This document shows, piece by piece, positions 25,541-39,400 of a stretch of 64,000 bases of DNA. This stretch comes from Osmia lignaria lignaria (Eukaryota; Arthropoda; Insecta; Hymenoptera; Megachilidae), in NCBI RefSeq assembly GCF_051020975.1, contig NW_027478166.1, forward strand, positions 6,759,501 through 6,823,500, written 5' to 3'. A program made the translations under genes and the position numbers. Every line of letters starts with the position of its first letter. Within the stretch, counting starts at the first letter, position 1. A model generated the notes under the pieces. The model saw only the letters and a list, made by a program, of their open reading frames with translations. It was not told the origin of the DNA and searched no databases.

Positions 25541-27150
25541 TCAGATGCGTAGTTCTCGAGATATATCAAGATATTTAAAAGTTCCGAAGCCGCACCAACA
25601 TAATAGAGATACAGAAACACCGTGGCCCCTTTCTTTGAGATAACTCTGCACTAGTGCGAGCGGCAAATGCCACTTCCAGCTTAGCTGTGCAGAAGAAGAA
25701 CAACAAGAAGAAGAAATATCTCGAAATATGTCCGTCAGGCCACTTCCCTTGAGATAAATCTGCAAATATCTCGGAAACGAAGCGAGCTATGGCAAAATGT
25801 TAAGAGACCTTTTTTGTAGAGAATTAAGTTTCCTACTTTTTATGTTCTATGATATTTTTTGATCAGATGCTTAGTTCTCGAGATATATCAAGATATTTAA
25901 AAGTTCCGAAGCCGCACCAACATAATAGAGATACAGAAACACCGTGGCCCCTTTCTGTGAGATAACTCTGCAATATTGCGAGCTGCAAATGCCACTTCCA
26001 GCTTAGCTGTGCAGAGGAAGAACAACAAGAAGAAGAAATATCTCGAAATATGTCCGTCAGGCCAGTTCCTTTGAGCTGAATCTGCAAATATCTCGGAAAC
26101 GAAGCGAGCTATGGCAAAATGTTAAGAGACCTTTTTTGTAGAGAATTAAGTTTCCTACTTTTTATGTTCGATGATATTTTTTGATCAGATGCGTAGTTCT
26201 CGAGATATATCAAGATATTTAAAAGTTCCGAAGCTGCACCAACATAATAGAGGTACAGAAACACCGTGGCCTCTTTCTTTGAGATAACTCTGCACTATTG
26301 CGAGCCGCAAATGCCACTTCCAGCTTAGCTGTGCAGAAGAAGAACAACAAGAAGAAGAAATATCTCGAAATATGTCCGTCAGGCCCCTTCCCTTGAGATA
26401 AATATGCAAATATCTCGGAAACGAAGCGAGCTATGGCAAAATGTTAAGAGACCTTTTTTGTAGAGAATTAAGTTTCCTACCTTTTATGTTCTATGATATT
26501 TTTTGATCAGATGCGTAGTTCTCGAGATATATCAAGATATTTAAAAGTTCCGAAGCCGCACCAACATAATAGAGATACAGAAACACCGTGGCCCCTTTCT
26601 TTGAGATAACTCTGCACTATTGCGAGCTGTAAATGCCACTTCCAGCTTAGCTGTGCAGAAGAAGAACAACAAGAAGAAGAAATATCTCGAAATATGTCCG
26701 TCAGGCCCCTTCCCTTGAGATATATCTGCAAATATCTCGGAAACGAAGCGAGCTATGGCAAAATGTTAAGAGACCTTTTTTGTAGAGAATTATGTTTCCT
26801 ACAATTTATGTTCTATGATATTTTTTGATCAGAAGCGTAGTTTTCGAGATATATCGAGATATTTAAAAGTTCCGAAGCCGCACCAACATAATAGAGATAC
26901 AGAAACACCGTGGCCCCTTTCTTTGAGATAACTCTGCACTAGTGCGAGCCGCAAATGCCACTTCCAGCTTAGCTGTGCAGAAGAAGAACAACAAGAAGAA
27001 GAAATATCTCGAAATATGTCCGTCAGGCCCCTTCCCTTGAGATAAATATGCAAATATCTCGGAAACGAAGCGAGCTATGGCAAAATGTTAAGAGACATTT
27101 TTTGTAGAGAATTATGTTTCCTACAATTTATGTTCTATGATATTTTTTGA
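25541..27150. repeat. 5-mer higher-order repeat, copy 1 (1610 bp)
   Basis: Five units: GAGCGGCAAATG body (25541), type D with TTTCTGTGAG and GCAATATTG (25863), E/B hybrid with GAGGTACAG and GAGCCGC (26185), A with GAGCTGTAAATG (26507), B (26829). The same order recurs at +1610. The first unit differs in head type between the copies, so clean homology begins near 25.58 kb. Confidence 0.85.
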
Positions 27151-28760
27151 TCAGAAGCGTAGTTTTCGAGATATATCGAGATATTTAAAAGTTCCGAAGC
27201 CGCACCAACATAATAGAGATACAGAAACACCGTGGCCCCTTTCTTTGAGATAACTCTGCACTAGTGCGAGCGGCAAATGCCACTTCCAGCTTAGCTGTGC
27301 AGAAGAAGAACAACAAGAAGAAGAAATATCTCGAAATATGTCCGTCAGGCCACTTCCCTTGAGATAAATCTGCAAATATCTCGGAAACGAAGCGAGCTAT
27401 GGCAAAATGTTAAGAGACCTTTTTTGTAGAAAATTAAGTTTCCTACTTTTTATGTTCTATGATATTTTTTGATCAGATGCTTAGTTCTCGAGATATATCA
27501 AGATATTTAAAAGGTCCGAAGCCGCACCAACATAATAGAGATACAGAAACACCGTGGCCCCTTTCTGTGAGATAACTCTGCAATATTGCGAGCTGCAAAT
27601 GCCACTTCCAGCTTAGCTGTGCAGAGGAAGAACAACAAGAAGAAGAAATATCTCGAAATATGTCCGTCAGGCCAGTTCCTTTGAGCTGAATCTGCAAATA
27701 TCTCGGAAACGAAGCGAGCTATGGCAAAATGTTAAGAGACCTTTTTTGTAGAGAATTAAGTTTCCTACTTTTTATGTTCGATGATATTTTTTGATCAGAT
27801 GCGTAGTTCTCGAGATATATCAAGATATTTAAAAGTTCCGAAGCTGCACCAACATAATAGAGGTACAGAAACACCGTGGCCTCTTTCTTTGAGATAACTC
27901 TGCACTATTGCGAGCCGCAAATGCCACTTCCAGCTTAGCTGTGCAGAAGAAGAACAACAAGAAGAAGAAATATCTCGAAATATGTCCGTCAGGCCCCTTC
28001 CCTTGAGATAAATATGCAAATATCTCGGAAACGAAGCGAGCTATGGCAAAATGTTAAGAGACCTTTTTTGTAGAGAATTAAGTTTCCTACCTTTTATGTT
28101 CTATGATATTTTTTGATCAGATGCGTAGTTCTCGAGATATATCAAGATATTTAAAAGTTCCGAAGCCGCACCAACATAATAGAGATACAGAAACACCGTG
28201 GCCCCTTTCTTTGAGATAACTCTGCACTATTGCGAGCTGTAAATGCCACTTCCAGCTTAGCTGTGCAGAAGAAGAACAACAAGAAGAAGAAATATCTCGA
28301 AATATGTCCGTCAGGCCCCTTCCCTCGAGATATATCTGCAAATATCTCGGAAACGAAGCGAGCTATGGCAAAATGTTAAGAGACCTTTTTTGTAGAGAAT
28401 TATGTTTCCTACAATTTATGTTCTATGATATTTTTTGATCAGAAGCGTAGTTTTCGAGATATATCGAGATATTTAAAAGTTCCGAAGCCGCACCAACATA
28501 ATAGAGATACAGAAACACCGTGGCCCCTTTCTTTGAGATAACTCTGCACTAGTGCGAGCCGCAAATGCCACTTGCAGCTTAGCTGTGCAGAAGAAGAACA
28601 ACAAGAAGAAGAAATATCTCGAAATATGTCCGTCAGGCCAGTTCCTTTGAGCTGAATCTGCAAATATCTCGGAAACGAAGCGAGCTATGGCAAAATGTTA
28701 AGAGACCTTTTTTGTAGAGAATTAAGTTTCCTACTTTTTATGTTCTATGATATTTTTTGA
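27151..28760. repeat. 5-mer higher-order repeat, copy 2 (1610 bp)
   Basis: Units 27151, 27473, 27795, 28117 and 28439 repeat the order of 25541-27150. The last unit becomes chimeric: a B body like 26829 (with private CACTTGCAGC) ends in the type D cassette at about 28637. The type D unit here has a private AAGGTCCGAAG. Confidence 0.85.
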
Positions 28761-29522
28761 TCAGATGCGTAGTTCTCGAGATATATCAAGATATTTAAAA
28801 GTTCCGAAGCCGCACCAACATAATAGAGATACAGAAACACCGTGGCCCCTTTCTTTGAGATAACTCTGCACTATTGCGAGCTGGAAATGCCACTTCCAGT
28901 TTAGCTGTGCAGAAGAAGAACAACAAGAAGAAGAAATATCTCGAAATATGTACGTTAGGCCCCTTCCCTTGAGATAAATCTGCAAATATCTCGGAAACGA
29001 AGCGAGCTATGGCAAAATGTTAAGAGACCTTTTTTGTAGAGAATTAAGTTTCCTACTTTTTATGTTCTATGATATTTTTTGATCAGAAGCGTAGTTTTCG
29101 AGATATATCGAGATATTTAAAAGTTCCGAAGCCGCACCAACATAATAGAGATACAGAAACACCGTGGCCCCTTTCTTTGAGATAACTCTGCACTAGTGCG
29201 AGCCGCAAATGCCACTTCCAGCTTAGCTGTGCAGAAGAAGAACAACAAGAAGAAGAAATATCTCGAAATATGTCCGTCAGGCCCCTTCCCTTGAGATAAA
29301 TATGCAAATATCTCGGAAACGAAGCGAGCTATGGCAAAATGTTAAGAGACCTTTTTTGTAGAGAATTAAGTTTCCTACTTTTTATGTTCTATGATATTTT
29401 TTGATCAGATGCGTAGTTCTCGAGATATATCAAGATATTTAAAAGTTCCGAAGCCGCACCAACATAATAGAGATACAGAAACACCGTGGCCCCTTTCTTT
29501 GAGATAACTCTGCACTATTGCG

Positions 29523-29545
29523 AGCTGGAAATGCCACTTCCAGCT
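29523..29545. other. 8-bp perfect hairpin variant (AGCTGGAA/TTCCAGCT)
   Basis: This unit has the type C CTGGAA but keeps CAGCTT, so the stem extends to 8 bp around ATGCCAC and the following AGCTG palindrome is also kept. The same combination is at 25219 and 37133; 29405 and 37133 are related members of the 28-42 kb higher-order repeat. Confidence 0.7.
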
Positions 29546-30370
29546 TAGCTGTGCAGAGGAAGAACAACAAGAAGAAGAAATATCTCGAAATATGTCCGTC
29601 AGGCCCCTTCCCTTGAGATATATCTGCAAATATCTCGGAAACGAAGCGAGCTATGGCAAAATGTTAAGAGACATTTTTTGTAGAGAATTATGTTTCCTAC
29701 AATTTATGTTCTATGATATTTTTTGATCAGAAGCGTAGTTTTCGAGATATATCGAGATATTTAAAAGTTCCGAAGCCGCACCAACATAATAGAGATACAG
29801 AAACACCGTGGCCCCTTTCTTTGAGATAACTCTGCACTAGTGCGAGCGGCAAATGCCACTTCCAGCTTAGCTGTGCAGAAGAAGAACAACAAGAAGAAGA
29901 AATATCTCGAAATATGTCCGTCAGGCCCCTTCCCTTGAGATAAATATGCAAATATCTCGGAAACGAAGCGAGCTATGGCAAAATGTTAAGAGACCTTTTT
30001 TGTAGAGAATTAAGTTTCCTACTTTTTATGTTCTATGATATTTTTTGATCAGATGCGTAGTTCTCGAGATATATCAAGATATTTAAAAGTTCCGAAGCCG
30101 CACCAACATAATAGAGATACAGAAACACCGTGGCCCCTTTCTTTGAGATAACTCTGCACTATTGCGAGCTGGAAATGCCACTTCCAGTTTAGCTGTGCAG
30201 AAGAAGAACAACAAGAAGAAGAAATATCTCGAAATATGTCCGTCAGGCCCCTTCCCTTGAGATAAATATGCAAATATCTCGGAAACGAAGCGAGCTATGG
30301 CAAAATGTTAAGAGACCTTTTTTGTAGAGAATTAAGTTTCATACTTTTTATGTTCTATGATATTTTTTGA

Positions 30371-30692
30371 TCAGATGCGTAGTTCTCGAGATATATCAAG
30401 ATATTTAAAAGTTCCGAAGCCGCACCAACATAATAGAGATACAGAAACACCGTGGCCCCTTTCTTTGAGATAACTCTGCACTATTGCGAGCTGGAAATGC
30501 CACTTCCAGTTTAGCTGTGCAGAAGAAGAACAACAAGAAGAAGAAATATCTCGAAATATGTCCGTTAGGCCCCTTCCCTTGAGATAAATCTGCAAATATC
30601 TCGGAAACGAAGCGAGCTATGGCAAAATGTTAAGAGACCTTTTTTGTAGAGAATTAAGTTTTCTACTTTTTATGTTCTATGATATTTTTTGA
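30371..30692. repeat. Type C monomer with CTGGAA/TTCCAG hairpin (exemplar)
   Basis: This unit has an A head but carries CTGGAAATGCCACTTCCAG and then TTTAGC instead of CTTAGC. The G replaces the C of type A and completes a 6-bp inverted repeat around a 7-nt loop. Type C bodies cluster between 28.7 and 43 kb (28761, 30049, 30371, 30693, 31659, 33269, 34235, 34557 and others). They recur at 6538, 12012, 45827, 47437, 48081, 50335, 51623 and in the 54.5-62 kb domain. Confidence 0.88.
30491..30509. other. CTGGAA/TTCCAG hairpin of type C monomers
   Basis: A perfect 6-bp inverted repeat around the loop ATGCCAC at monomer positions 121-139. Type A and B have CTGCAA or CCGCAA and lack the perfect stem. 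In most type C units the adjacent base change CAGCTT to CAGTTT destroys the overlapping palindrome CAGCT-T-AGCTG (137-147) present in A and B. Confidence 0.7.
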
Positions 30693-33268
30693 TCAGAAGC
30701 GTAGTTTTCGAGATATATCGAGATATTTAAAAGTTCCGAAGCCGCACCAACATAATAGAGATACAGAAACACCGTGGCCCCTTTCTTTGAGATAACTCTG
30801 CACTATTGCGAGCTGGAAATGCCACTTCCAGTTTAGCTGTGCAGAAGAAGAACAACAAGAAGAAGAAATATCTCGAAATATGTCCGTTAGGCCCCTTCCC
30901 TTGAGATAAATCTGCAAATATCTCGGAAACGAAGCGAGCTATGGCAAAATGTTAAGAGACCTTTTTTGTAGAGAATTAAGTTTCCTACTTTTGATGTTCT
31001 ATGATATTTTTTGATCAGATGCGTAGTTTTCGAGATATATCGAGATATTTAAAAGTTCCGAAGCCGCACCAACATAATAGAGATACAGAAACACCGTGGC
31101 CCCTTTCTTTGAGATAACTCTGCACTAGTGCGAGCCGCAAATGCCACTTCCAGCTTAGCTGTGCAGAAGAAGAACAACAAGAAGAAGAAATATCTCGAAA
31201 TATGTCCGTCAGGCCCCTTCCCTTGAGATAAATATGCAAATATCTCGGAAACGAAGCGAGCTATGGCAAAATGTTAAGAGACCTTTTTTGTAGAGAATTA
31301 AGTTTCCTACTTTTTATGTTCTATGATATTTTTTGATCAGATGCGTAGTTCTCGAGATATATCAAGATATTTAAAAGTTCCGAAGCCGCACCAACATAAT
31401 AGAGATACAGAAACACCGTGGCCCCTTTCTTTGAGATAACTCTGCACTAGTGCGAGCCGCAAATGCCACTTCCAGCTTAGCTGTGCAGAAGAAGAACAAC
31501 AAGAAGAAGAAATATCTCGAAATATGTCCGTCAGGCCCCTTCCCTTGAGATAAATCTGCAAATATCTCGGAAACGAAGCGAGCTATGGGAAAATGTTAAG
31601 AGACCTTTTTTGTAGAGAATTAAGTTTCCTACTTTTTATGTTCTATGATATTTTTTGATCAGATGCGTAGTTCTCGAGATATATCAGGATATTTAAAAGT
31701 TCCGAAGCCGCACCAACATAATAGAGATACAGAAACACCGTGGCCCCTTTCTTTGAGATAACTCTGCACTATTGCGAGCTGGAAATGCCACTTCCAGTTT
31801 AGCTGTGCAGAAGAAGAACAACAAGAAGAAGAAATATCTCGAAATATGTCCGTCAGGCCCCTTCCCTTGAGATAAATATGCAAATATCTCGGAAACGAAG
31901 CGAGCTATGGCAAAATGTTAAGAGACCTTTTTTGTAGAGAATTAAGTTTCCTACTTTTTATGTTCTATGATATTTTTTGATCAGATGCGTAGTTCTCGAG
32001 ATATATCAAGATATTTAAAAGTTCCGAAGCCGCACCAACATAATAGAGATACAGAAACACCGTGGCCCCTTTCTTTGAGATAACTCTGCACTATTGCGAG
32101 CTGCAAATGCCACTTCCAGCTTAGCAGTGCAGAGGAAGAACAACAAGAAGAAGAAATATCTCGAAATATGTCCGTCAGGCCCCTTCCCTTGAGATAAATA
32201 TGCAAATATCTCGGAAACGAAGCGAGCTATGGCAAAATGTTAAGAGACCTTTTTTGTAGAGAATTAAGTTTCCTACTTTTTATGTTCTATGATATTTTTT
32301 GATCAGATGCGTAGTTCTCGAGATATATCGAGATATTTAAAAGTTCCGAAGCCGCACCAACATAATAGAGATACAGAAACACCGTGGCCCCTTTCTTTGA
32401 GATAACTCTGCACTAGTGCGAGCCGCAAATGCCACTTCCAGCTTAGCTGTGCAGAAGAAGAACAACAAGAAGAAGAAATATCTCGAAATATGTCCGTCAG
32501 GCCCCTTCCCTTGAGATAAATATGCAAATATCTCGGAAACGAAGCGAGCTATGGCAAAATGTTAAGAGTCCTTTTTTGTAGAGAATTAAGTTTCCTACTT
32601 TTTATGTTCTATGATATTTTTTGATCAGATGCGTAGTTCTCGAGATATATCAAGATATTTAAAAGTTCCGAAGCCGCACCAACATAATAGAGATACAGAA
32701 ACACCGTGGCCCCTTTCTTTGAGATAACTCTGCACTATTGCGAGCTGCAAATGCCACTTCCAGCTTAGCAGTGCAGAGGAAGAACAACAAGAAGAAGAAA
32801 TATCTCGAAATATGTCCGTCAGGCCCCTTCCCTTGAGATAAATATGCAAATATCTCGGAAACGAAGCGAGCTATGGCAAAATGTTAAGAGACCTTTTTTG
32901 TAGAGAATTAAGTTTCCTACTTTTTATGTTCTATGATATTTTTTGATCAGATGCGTAGTTCTCGAGATATATCGAGATATTTAAAAGTTCCGAAGCCGCA
33001 CCAACATAATAGAGATACAGAAACACCGTGGCCCCTTTCTTTGAGATAACTCTGCACTAGTGCGAGCCGCAAATGCCACTTCCAGCTTAGCTGTGCAGAA
33101 GAAGAACAACAAGAAGAAGAAATATCTCGAAATATGTCCGTCAGGCCCCTTCCCTTGAGATAAATATGCAAATATCTCGGAAACGAAGCGAGCTATGGCA
33201 AAATGTTAAGAGTCCTTTTTTGTAGAGAATTAAGTTTCCTACTTTTTATGTTCTATGATATTTTTTGA

Positions 33269-36200
33269 TCAGATGCGTAGTTCTCGAGATATATCAAGAT
33301 ATTTAAAAGTTCCGAAGCCGCACCAACATAATAGAGATACAGAAACACCGTGGCCCCTTTCTTTGAGATAACTCTGCACTATTGCGAGCTGGAAATGCCA
33401 CTTCCAGTTTAGCTGTGCAGAAGAAGAACAACAAGAAGAAGAAATATCTCGAAATATGTACGTTAGGCCCCTTCCCTTGAGATAAATCTGCAAATATCTC
33501 GGAAACGAAGCGAGCTATGGCAAAATGTTAAGAGACCTTTTTTGTAGAGAATTAAGTTTCCTACTTTTTATGTTCTATGATATTTTTTGATCAGAAGCGT
33601 AGTTTTCGAGATATATCGAGATATTTAAAAGTTCGGAAGCCGCACCAACATAATAGAGATACAGAAACACCGTGGCCCCTTTCTTTGAGATAACTCTGCA
33701 CTAGTGCGAGCCGCAAATGCCACTTCCAGCTTAGCTGTGCAGAAGAAGAACAACAAGAAGAAGAAATATCTCGAAATATGTCCGTCAGGCCCCTTCCCTT
33801 GAGATAAATATGCAAATATCTCGGAAACGAAGCGAGCTATGGCAAAATGTTAAGAGACCTTTTTTGTAGAGAATTAAGTTTCCTACAATTTATGTTCTAT
33901 GATATTTTTTGATCAGAAGCGTAGTTTTCGAGATATATCGAGATATTTAAAAGTTCCGAAGCCGCACCAACATAATAGAGATACAGAAACACCGTGGCCC
34001 CTTTCTTTGAGATAACTCTGCACTAGTGCGAGCGGCAAATGCCACTTCCAGCTTAGCTGTGCAGAAGAAGAACAACAAGAAGAAGAAATATCTCGAAATA
34101 TGTCCGTCAGGCCCCTTCCCTTGAGATAAATATGCAAATATCTCGGAAACGAAGCGAGCTATGGCAAAATGTTAAGAGACCTTTTTTGTAGAGAATTAAG
34201 TTTCCTACTTTTTATGTTCTATGATATTTTTTGATCAGATGCGTAGTTCTCGAGATATATCAAGATATTTAAAAGTTCCGAAGCCGCACCAACATAATAG
34301 AGATACAGAAACACCGTGGCCCCTTTCTTTGAGATAACTCTGCACTATTGCGAGCTGGAAATGCCACTTCCAGTTTAGCTGTGCAGAAGAAGAACAACAA
34401 GAAGAAGAAATATCTCGAAATATGTCCGTCAGGCCCCTTCCCTTGAGATAAATATGCAAATATCTCGGAAACGAAGCGAGCTATGGCAAAATGTTAAGAG
34501 ACCTTTTTTGTAGAGAATTAAGTTTCATACTTTTTATGTTCTATGATATTTTTTGATCAGATGCGTAGTTCTCGAGATATATCAAGATATTTAAAAGTTC
34601 CGAAGCCGCACCAACATAATAGAGATACAGAAACACCGTGGCCCCTTTCTTTGAGATAACTCTGCACTATTGCGAGCTGGAAATGCCACTTCCAGTTTAG
34701 CTGTGCAGAAGAAGAACAACAAGAAGAAGAAATATCTCGAAATATGTCCGTTAGGCCCCTTCCCTTGAGATAAATCTGCAAATATCTCGGAAACGAAGCG
34801 AGCTATGGCAAAATGTTAAGAGACCTTTTTTGTAGAGAATTAAGTTTTCTACTTTTTATGTTCTATGATATTTTTTGATCAGAAGCGTAGTTTTCGAGAT
34901 ATATCGAGATATTTAAAAGTTCCGAAGCCGCACCAACATAATAGAGATACAGAAACCCCGTGGCCCCTTTCTTTGAGATAACTCTGCACTAGTGCGAGCC
35001 GCAAATGCCACTTCCAGCTTAGCTGTGCAGAAGAAGAACAACAAGAAGAAGAAATATCTCGAAATATGTCCGTCAGGCCAGTTCCTTTGAGCTGAATCTG
35101 CAAATATCTCGGAAACGAAGCGAGCTATGGCAAAATGTTAAGAGACCTTTTTTGTAGAGAATTAAGTTTCCTACTTTTTATGTTCTATGATATTTTTTGA
35201 TCAGATGCGTAGTTCTCGAGATATATCAAGATATTTAAAAGTTCCGAAGCCGCACCAACATAATAGAGATACAGAAACACCGTGGCCCCTTTCTTTGAGA
35301 TAACTCTGCACTATTGCGAGCTGGAAATGCCACTTCCAGTTTAGCTGTGCAGAAGAAGAACAACAAGAAGAAGAAATATCTCGAAATATGTCCGTTAGGC
35401 CCCTTCCCTTGAGATAAATCTGCAAATATCTCGGAAACGAAGCGAGCTATGGCAAAATGTTAAGAGACCTTTTTTGTAGAGAATTAAGTTTCCTACTTTT
35501 GATGTTCTATGATATTTTTTGATCAGATGCGTAGTTTTCGAGATATATCGAGATATTTAAAAGTTCCGAAGCCGCACCAACATAATAGAGATACAGAAAC
35601 ACCGTGGCCCCTTTCTTTGAGATAACTCTGCACTAGTGCGAGCCGCAAATGCCACTTCCAGCTTAGCTGTGCAGAAGAAGAACAACAAGAAGAAGAAATA
35701 TCTCGAAATATGTCCGTCAGGCCCCTTCCCTTGAGATAAATATGCAAATATCTCGGAAACGAAGCGAGCTATGGCAAAATGTTAAGAGACCTTTTTTGTA
35801 GAGAATTAAGTTTCCTACTTTTTATGTTCTATGATATTTTTTGATCAGATGCGTAGTTCTCGAGATATATCAAGATATTTAAAAGTTCCGAAGCCGCACC
35901 AACATAATAGAGATACAGAAACACCGTGGCCCCTTTCTTTGAGATAACTCTGCACTATTGCGAGCTGCAAATGCCACTTCCAGCTTAGCAGTGCAGAGGA
36001 AGAACAACAAGAAGAAGAAATATCTCGAAATATGTCCGTCAGGCCCCTTCCCTTGAGATAAATATGCAAATATCTCGGAAACGAAGCGAGCTATGGCAAA
36101 ATGTTAAGAGACCTTTTTTGTAGAGAATTAAGTTTCCTACTTTTTATGTTCTATGATATTTTTTGATCAGATGCGTAGTTCTCGAGATATATCGAGATAT

Positions 36201-36488
36201 TTAAAAGTTCCGAAGCCGCACCAACATAATAGAGATACAGAAACACCGTGGCCCCTTTCTTTGAGATAACTCTGCACTAGTGCGAGCCGCAAATGCCACT
36301 TCCAGCTTAGCTGTGCAGAAGAAGAACAACAAGAAGAAGAAATATCTCGAAATATGTCCGTCAGGCCCCTTCCCTTGAGATAAATATGCAAATATCTCGG
36401 AAACGAAGCGAGCTATGGCAAAATGTTAAGAGTCCTTTTTTGTAGAGAATTAAGTTTCCTACTTTTTATGTTCTATGATATTTTTTGA
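33269..36488. repeat. 10-mer iteration within the drifting domain
   Basis: Ten units from one ATGTACG marker to the next. The following iteration starts at 36489 with the same ATGTACG and then GTTCGGAAG units (33591, 36811). Type D units at 34879 and 38099, both with AGAAACCCCGTGG, are 3220 bp apart, as are the TTTTGATGTTC junctions. Confidence 0.85.
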
Positions 36489-39400
36489 TCAGATGCGTAG
36501 TTCTCGAGATATATCAAGATATTTAAAAGTTCCGAAGCCGCACCAACATAATAGAGATACAGAAACACCGTGGCCCCTTTCTTTGAGATAACTCTGCACT
36601 ATTGCGAGCTGGAAATGCCACTTCCAGTTTAGCTGTGCAGAAGAAGAACAACAAGAAGAAGAAATATCTCGAAATATGTACGTTAGGCCCCTTCCCTTGA
36701 GATAAATCTGCAAATATCTCGGAAACGAAGCGAGCTATGGCAAAATGTTAAGAGACCTTTTTTGTAGAGAATTAAGTTTCCTACTTTTTATGTTCTATGA
36801 TATTTTTTGATCAGAAGCGTAGTTTTCGAGATATATCGAGATATTTAAAAGTTCGGAAGCCGCACCAACATAATAGAGATACAGAAACACCGTGGCCCCT
36901 TTCTTTGAGATAACTCTGCACTAGTGCGAGCCGCAAATGCCACTTCCAGCTTAGCTGTGCAGAAGAAGAACAACAAGAAGAAGAAATATCTCGAAATATG
37001 TCCGTCAGGCCCCTTCCCTTGAGATAAATATGCAAATATCTCGGAAACGAAGCGAGCTATGGCAAAATGTTAAGAGACCTTTTTTGTAGAGAATTAAGTT
37101 TCCTACTTTTTATGTTCTATGATATTTTTTGATCAGATGCGTAGTTCTCGAGATATATCAAGATATTTAAAAGTTCCGAAGCCGCACCAACATAATAGAG
37201 ATACAGAAACACCGTGGCCCCTTTCTTTGAGATAACTCTGCACTATTGCGAGCTGGAAATGCCACTTCCAGCTTAGCTGTGCAGAGGAAGAACAACAAGA
37301 AGAAGAAATATCTCGAAATATGTCCGTCAGGCCCCTTCCCTTGAGATATATCTGCAAATATCTCGGAAACGAAGCGAGCTATGGCAAAATGTTAAGAGAC
37401 ATTTTTTGTAGAGAATTATGTTTCCTACAATTTATGTTCTATGATATTTTTTGATCAGAAGCGTAGTTTTCGAGATATATCGAGATATTTAAAAGTTCCG
37501 AAGCCGCACCAACATAATAGAGATACAGAAACACCGTGGCCCCTTTCTTTGAGATAACTCTGCACTAGTGCGAGCGGCAAATGCCACTTCCAGCTTAGCT
37601 GTGCAGAAGAAGAACAACAAGAAGAAGAAATATCTCGAAATATGTCCGTCAGGCCCCTTCCCTTGAGATAAATATGCAAATATCTCGGAAACGAAGCGAG
37701 CTATGGCAAAATGTTAAGAGACCTTTTTTGTAGAGAATTAAGTTTCCTACTTTTTATGTTCTATGATATTTTTTGATCAGATGCGTAGTTCTCGAGATAT
37801 ATCAAGATATTTAAAAGTTCCGAAGCCGCACCAACATAATAGAGATACAGAAACACCGTGGCCCCTTTCTTTGAGATAACTCTGCACTATTGCGAGCTGG
37901 AAATGCCACTTCCAGTTTAGCTGTGCAGAAGAAGAACAACAAGAAGAAGAAATATCTCGAAATATGTCCGTTAGGCCCCTTCCCTTGAGATAAATCTGCA
38001 AATATCTCGGAAACGAAGCGAGCTATGGCAAAATGTTAAGAGACCTTTTTTGTAGAGAATTAAGTTTTCTACTTTTTATGTTCTATGATATTTTTTGATC
38101 AGAAGCGTAGTTTTCGAGATATATCGAGATATTTAAAAGTTCCGAAGCCGCACCAACATAATAGAGATACAGAAACCCCGTGGCCCCTTTCTTTGAGATA
38201 ACTCTGCACTAGTGCGAGCCGCAAATGCCACTTCCAGCTTAGCTGTGCAGAAGAAGAACAACAAGAAGAAGAAATATCTCGAAATATGTCCGTCAGGCCA
38301 GTTCCTTTGAGCTGAATCTGCAAATATCTCGGAAACGAAGCGAGCTATGGCAAAATGTTAAGAGACCTTTTTTGTAGAGAATTAAGTTTCCTACTTTTTA
38401 TGTTCTATGATATTTTTTGATCAGATGCGTAGTTCTCGAGATATATCAAGATATTTAAAAGTTCCGAAGCCGCACCAACATAATAGAGATACAGAAACAC
38501 CGTGGCCCCTTTCTTTGAGATAACTCTGCACTATTGCGAGCTGGAAATGCCACTTCCAGTTTAGCTGTGCAGAAGAAGAACAACAAGAAGAAGAAATATC
38601 TCGAAATATGTCCGTTAGGCCCCTTCCCTTGAGATAAATCTGCAAATATCTCGGAAACGAAGCGAGCTATGGCAAAATGTTAAGAGACCTTTTTTGTAGA
38701 GAATTAAGTTTCCTACTTTTGATGTTCTATGATATTTTTTGATCAGATGCGTAGTTTTCGAGATATATCGAGATATTTAAAAGTTCCGAAGCCGCACCAA
38801 CATAATAGAGATACAGAAACACCGTGGCCCCTTTCTTTGAGATAACTCTGCACTAGTGCGAGCCGCAAATGCCACTTCCAGCTTAGCTGTGCAGAAGAAG
38901 AACAACAAGAAGAAGAAATATCTCGAAATATGTCCGTCAGGCCCCTTCCCTTGAGATAAATATGCAAATATCTCGGAAACGAAGCGAGCTATGGCAAAAT
39001 GTTAAGAGACCTTTTTTGTAGAGAATTAAGTTTCCTACTTTTTATGTTCTATGATATTTTTTGATCAGATGCGTAGTTCTCGAGATATATCAAGATATTT
39101 AAAAGTTCCGAAGCCGCACCAACATAATAGAGATACAGAAACACCGTGGCCCCTTTCTTTGAGATAACTCTGCACTATTACGAGCTGGAAATGCCACTTC
39201 CAGTTTAGCTGTGCAGAAGAAGAACAACAAGAAGAAGAAATATCTCGAAATATGTCCGTCAGGCCCCTTCCCTTGAGATAAATATGCAAATATCTCGGAA
39301 ACGAAGCGAGCTATGGCAAAATGTTAAGAGACCTTTTTTGTAGAGAATTAAGTTTCCTACTTTTTATGTTCTATGATATTTTTTGATCAGATGCGTAGTT

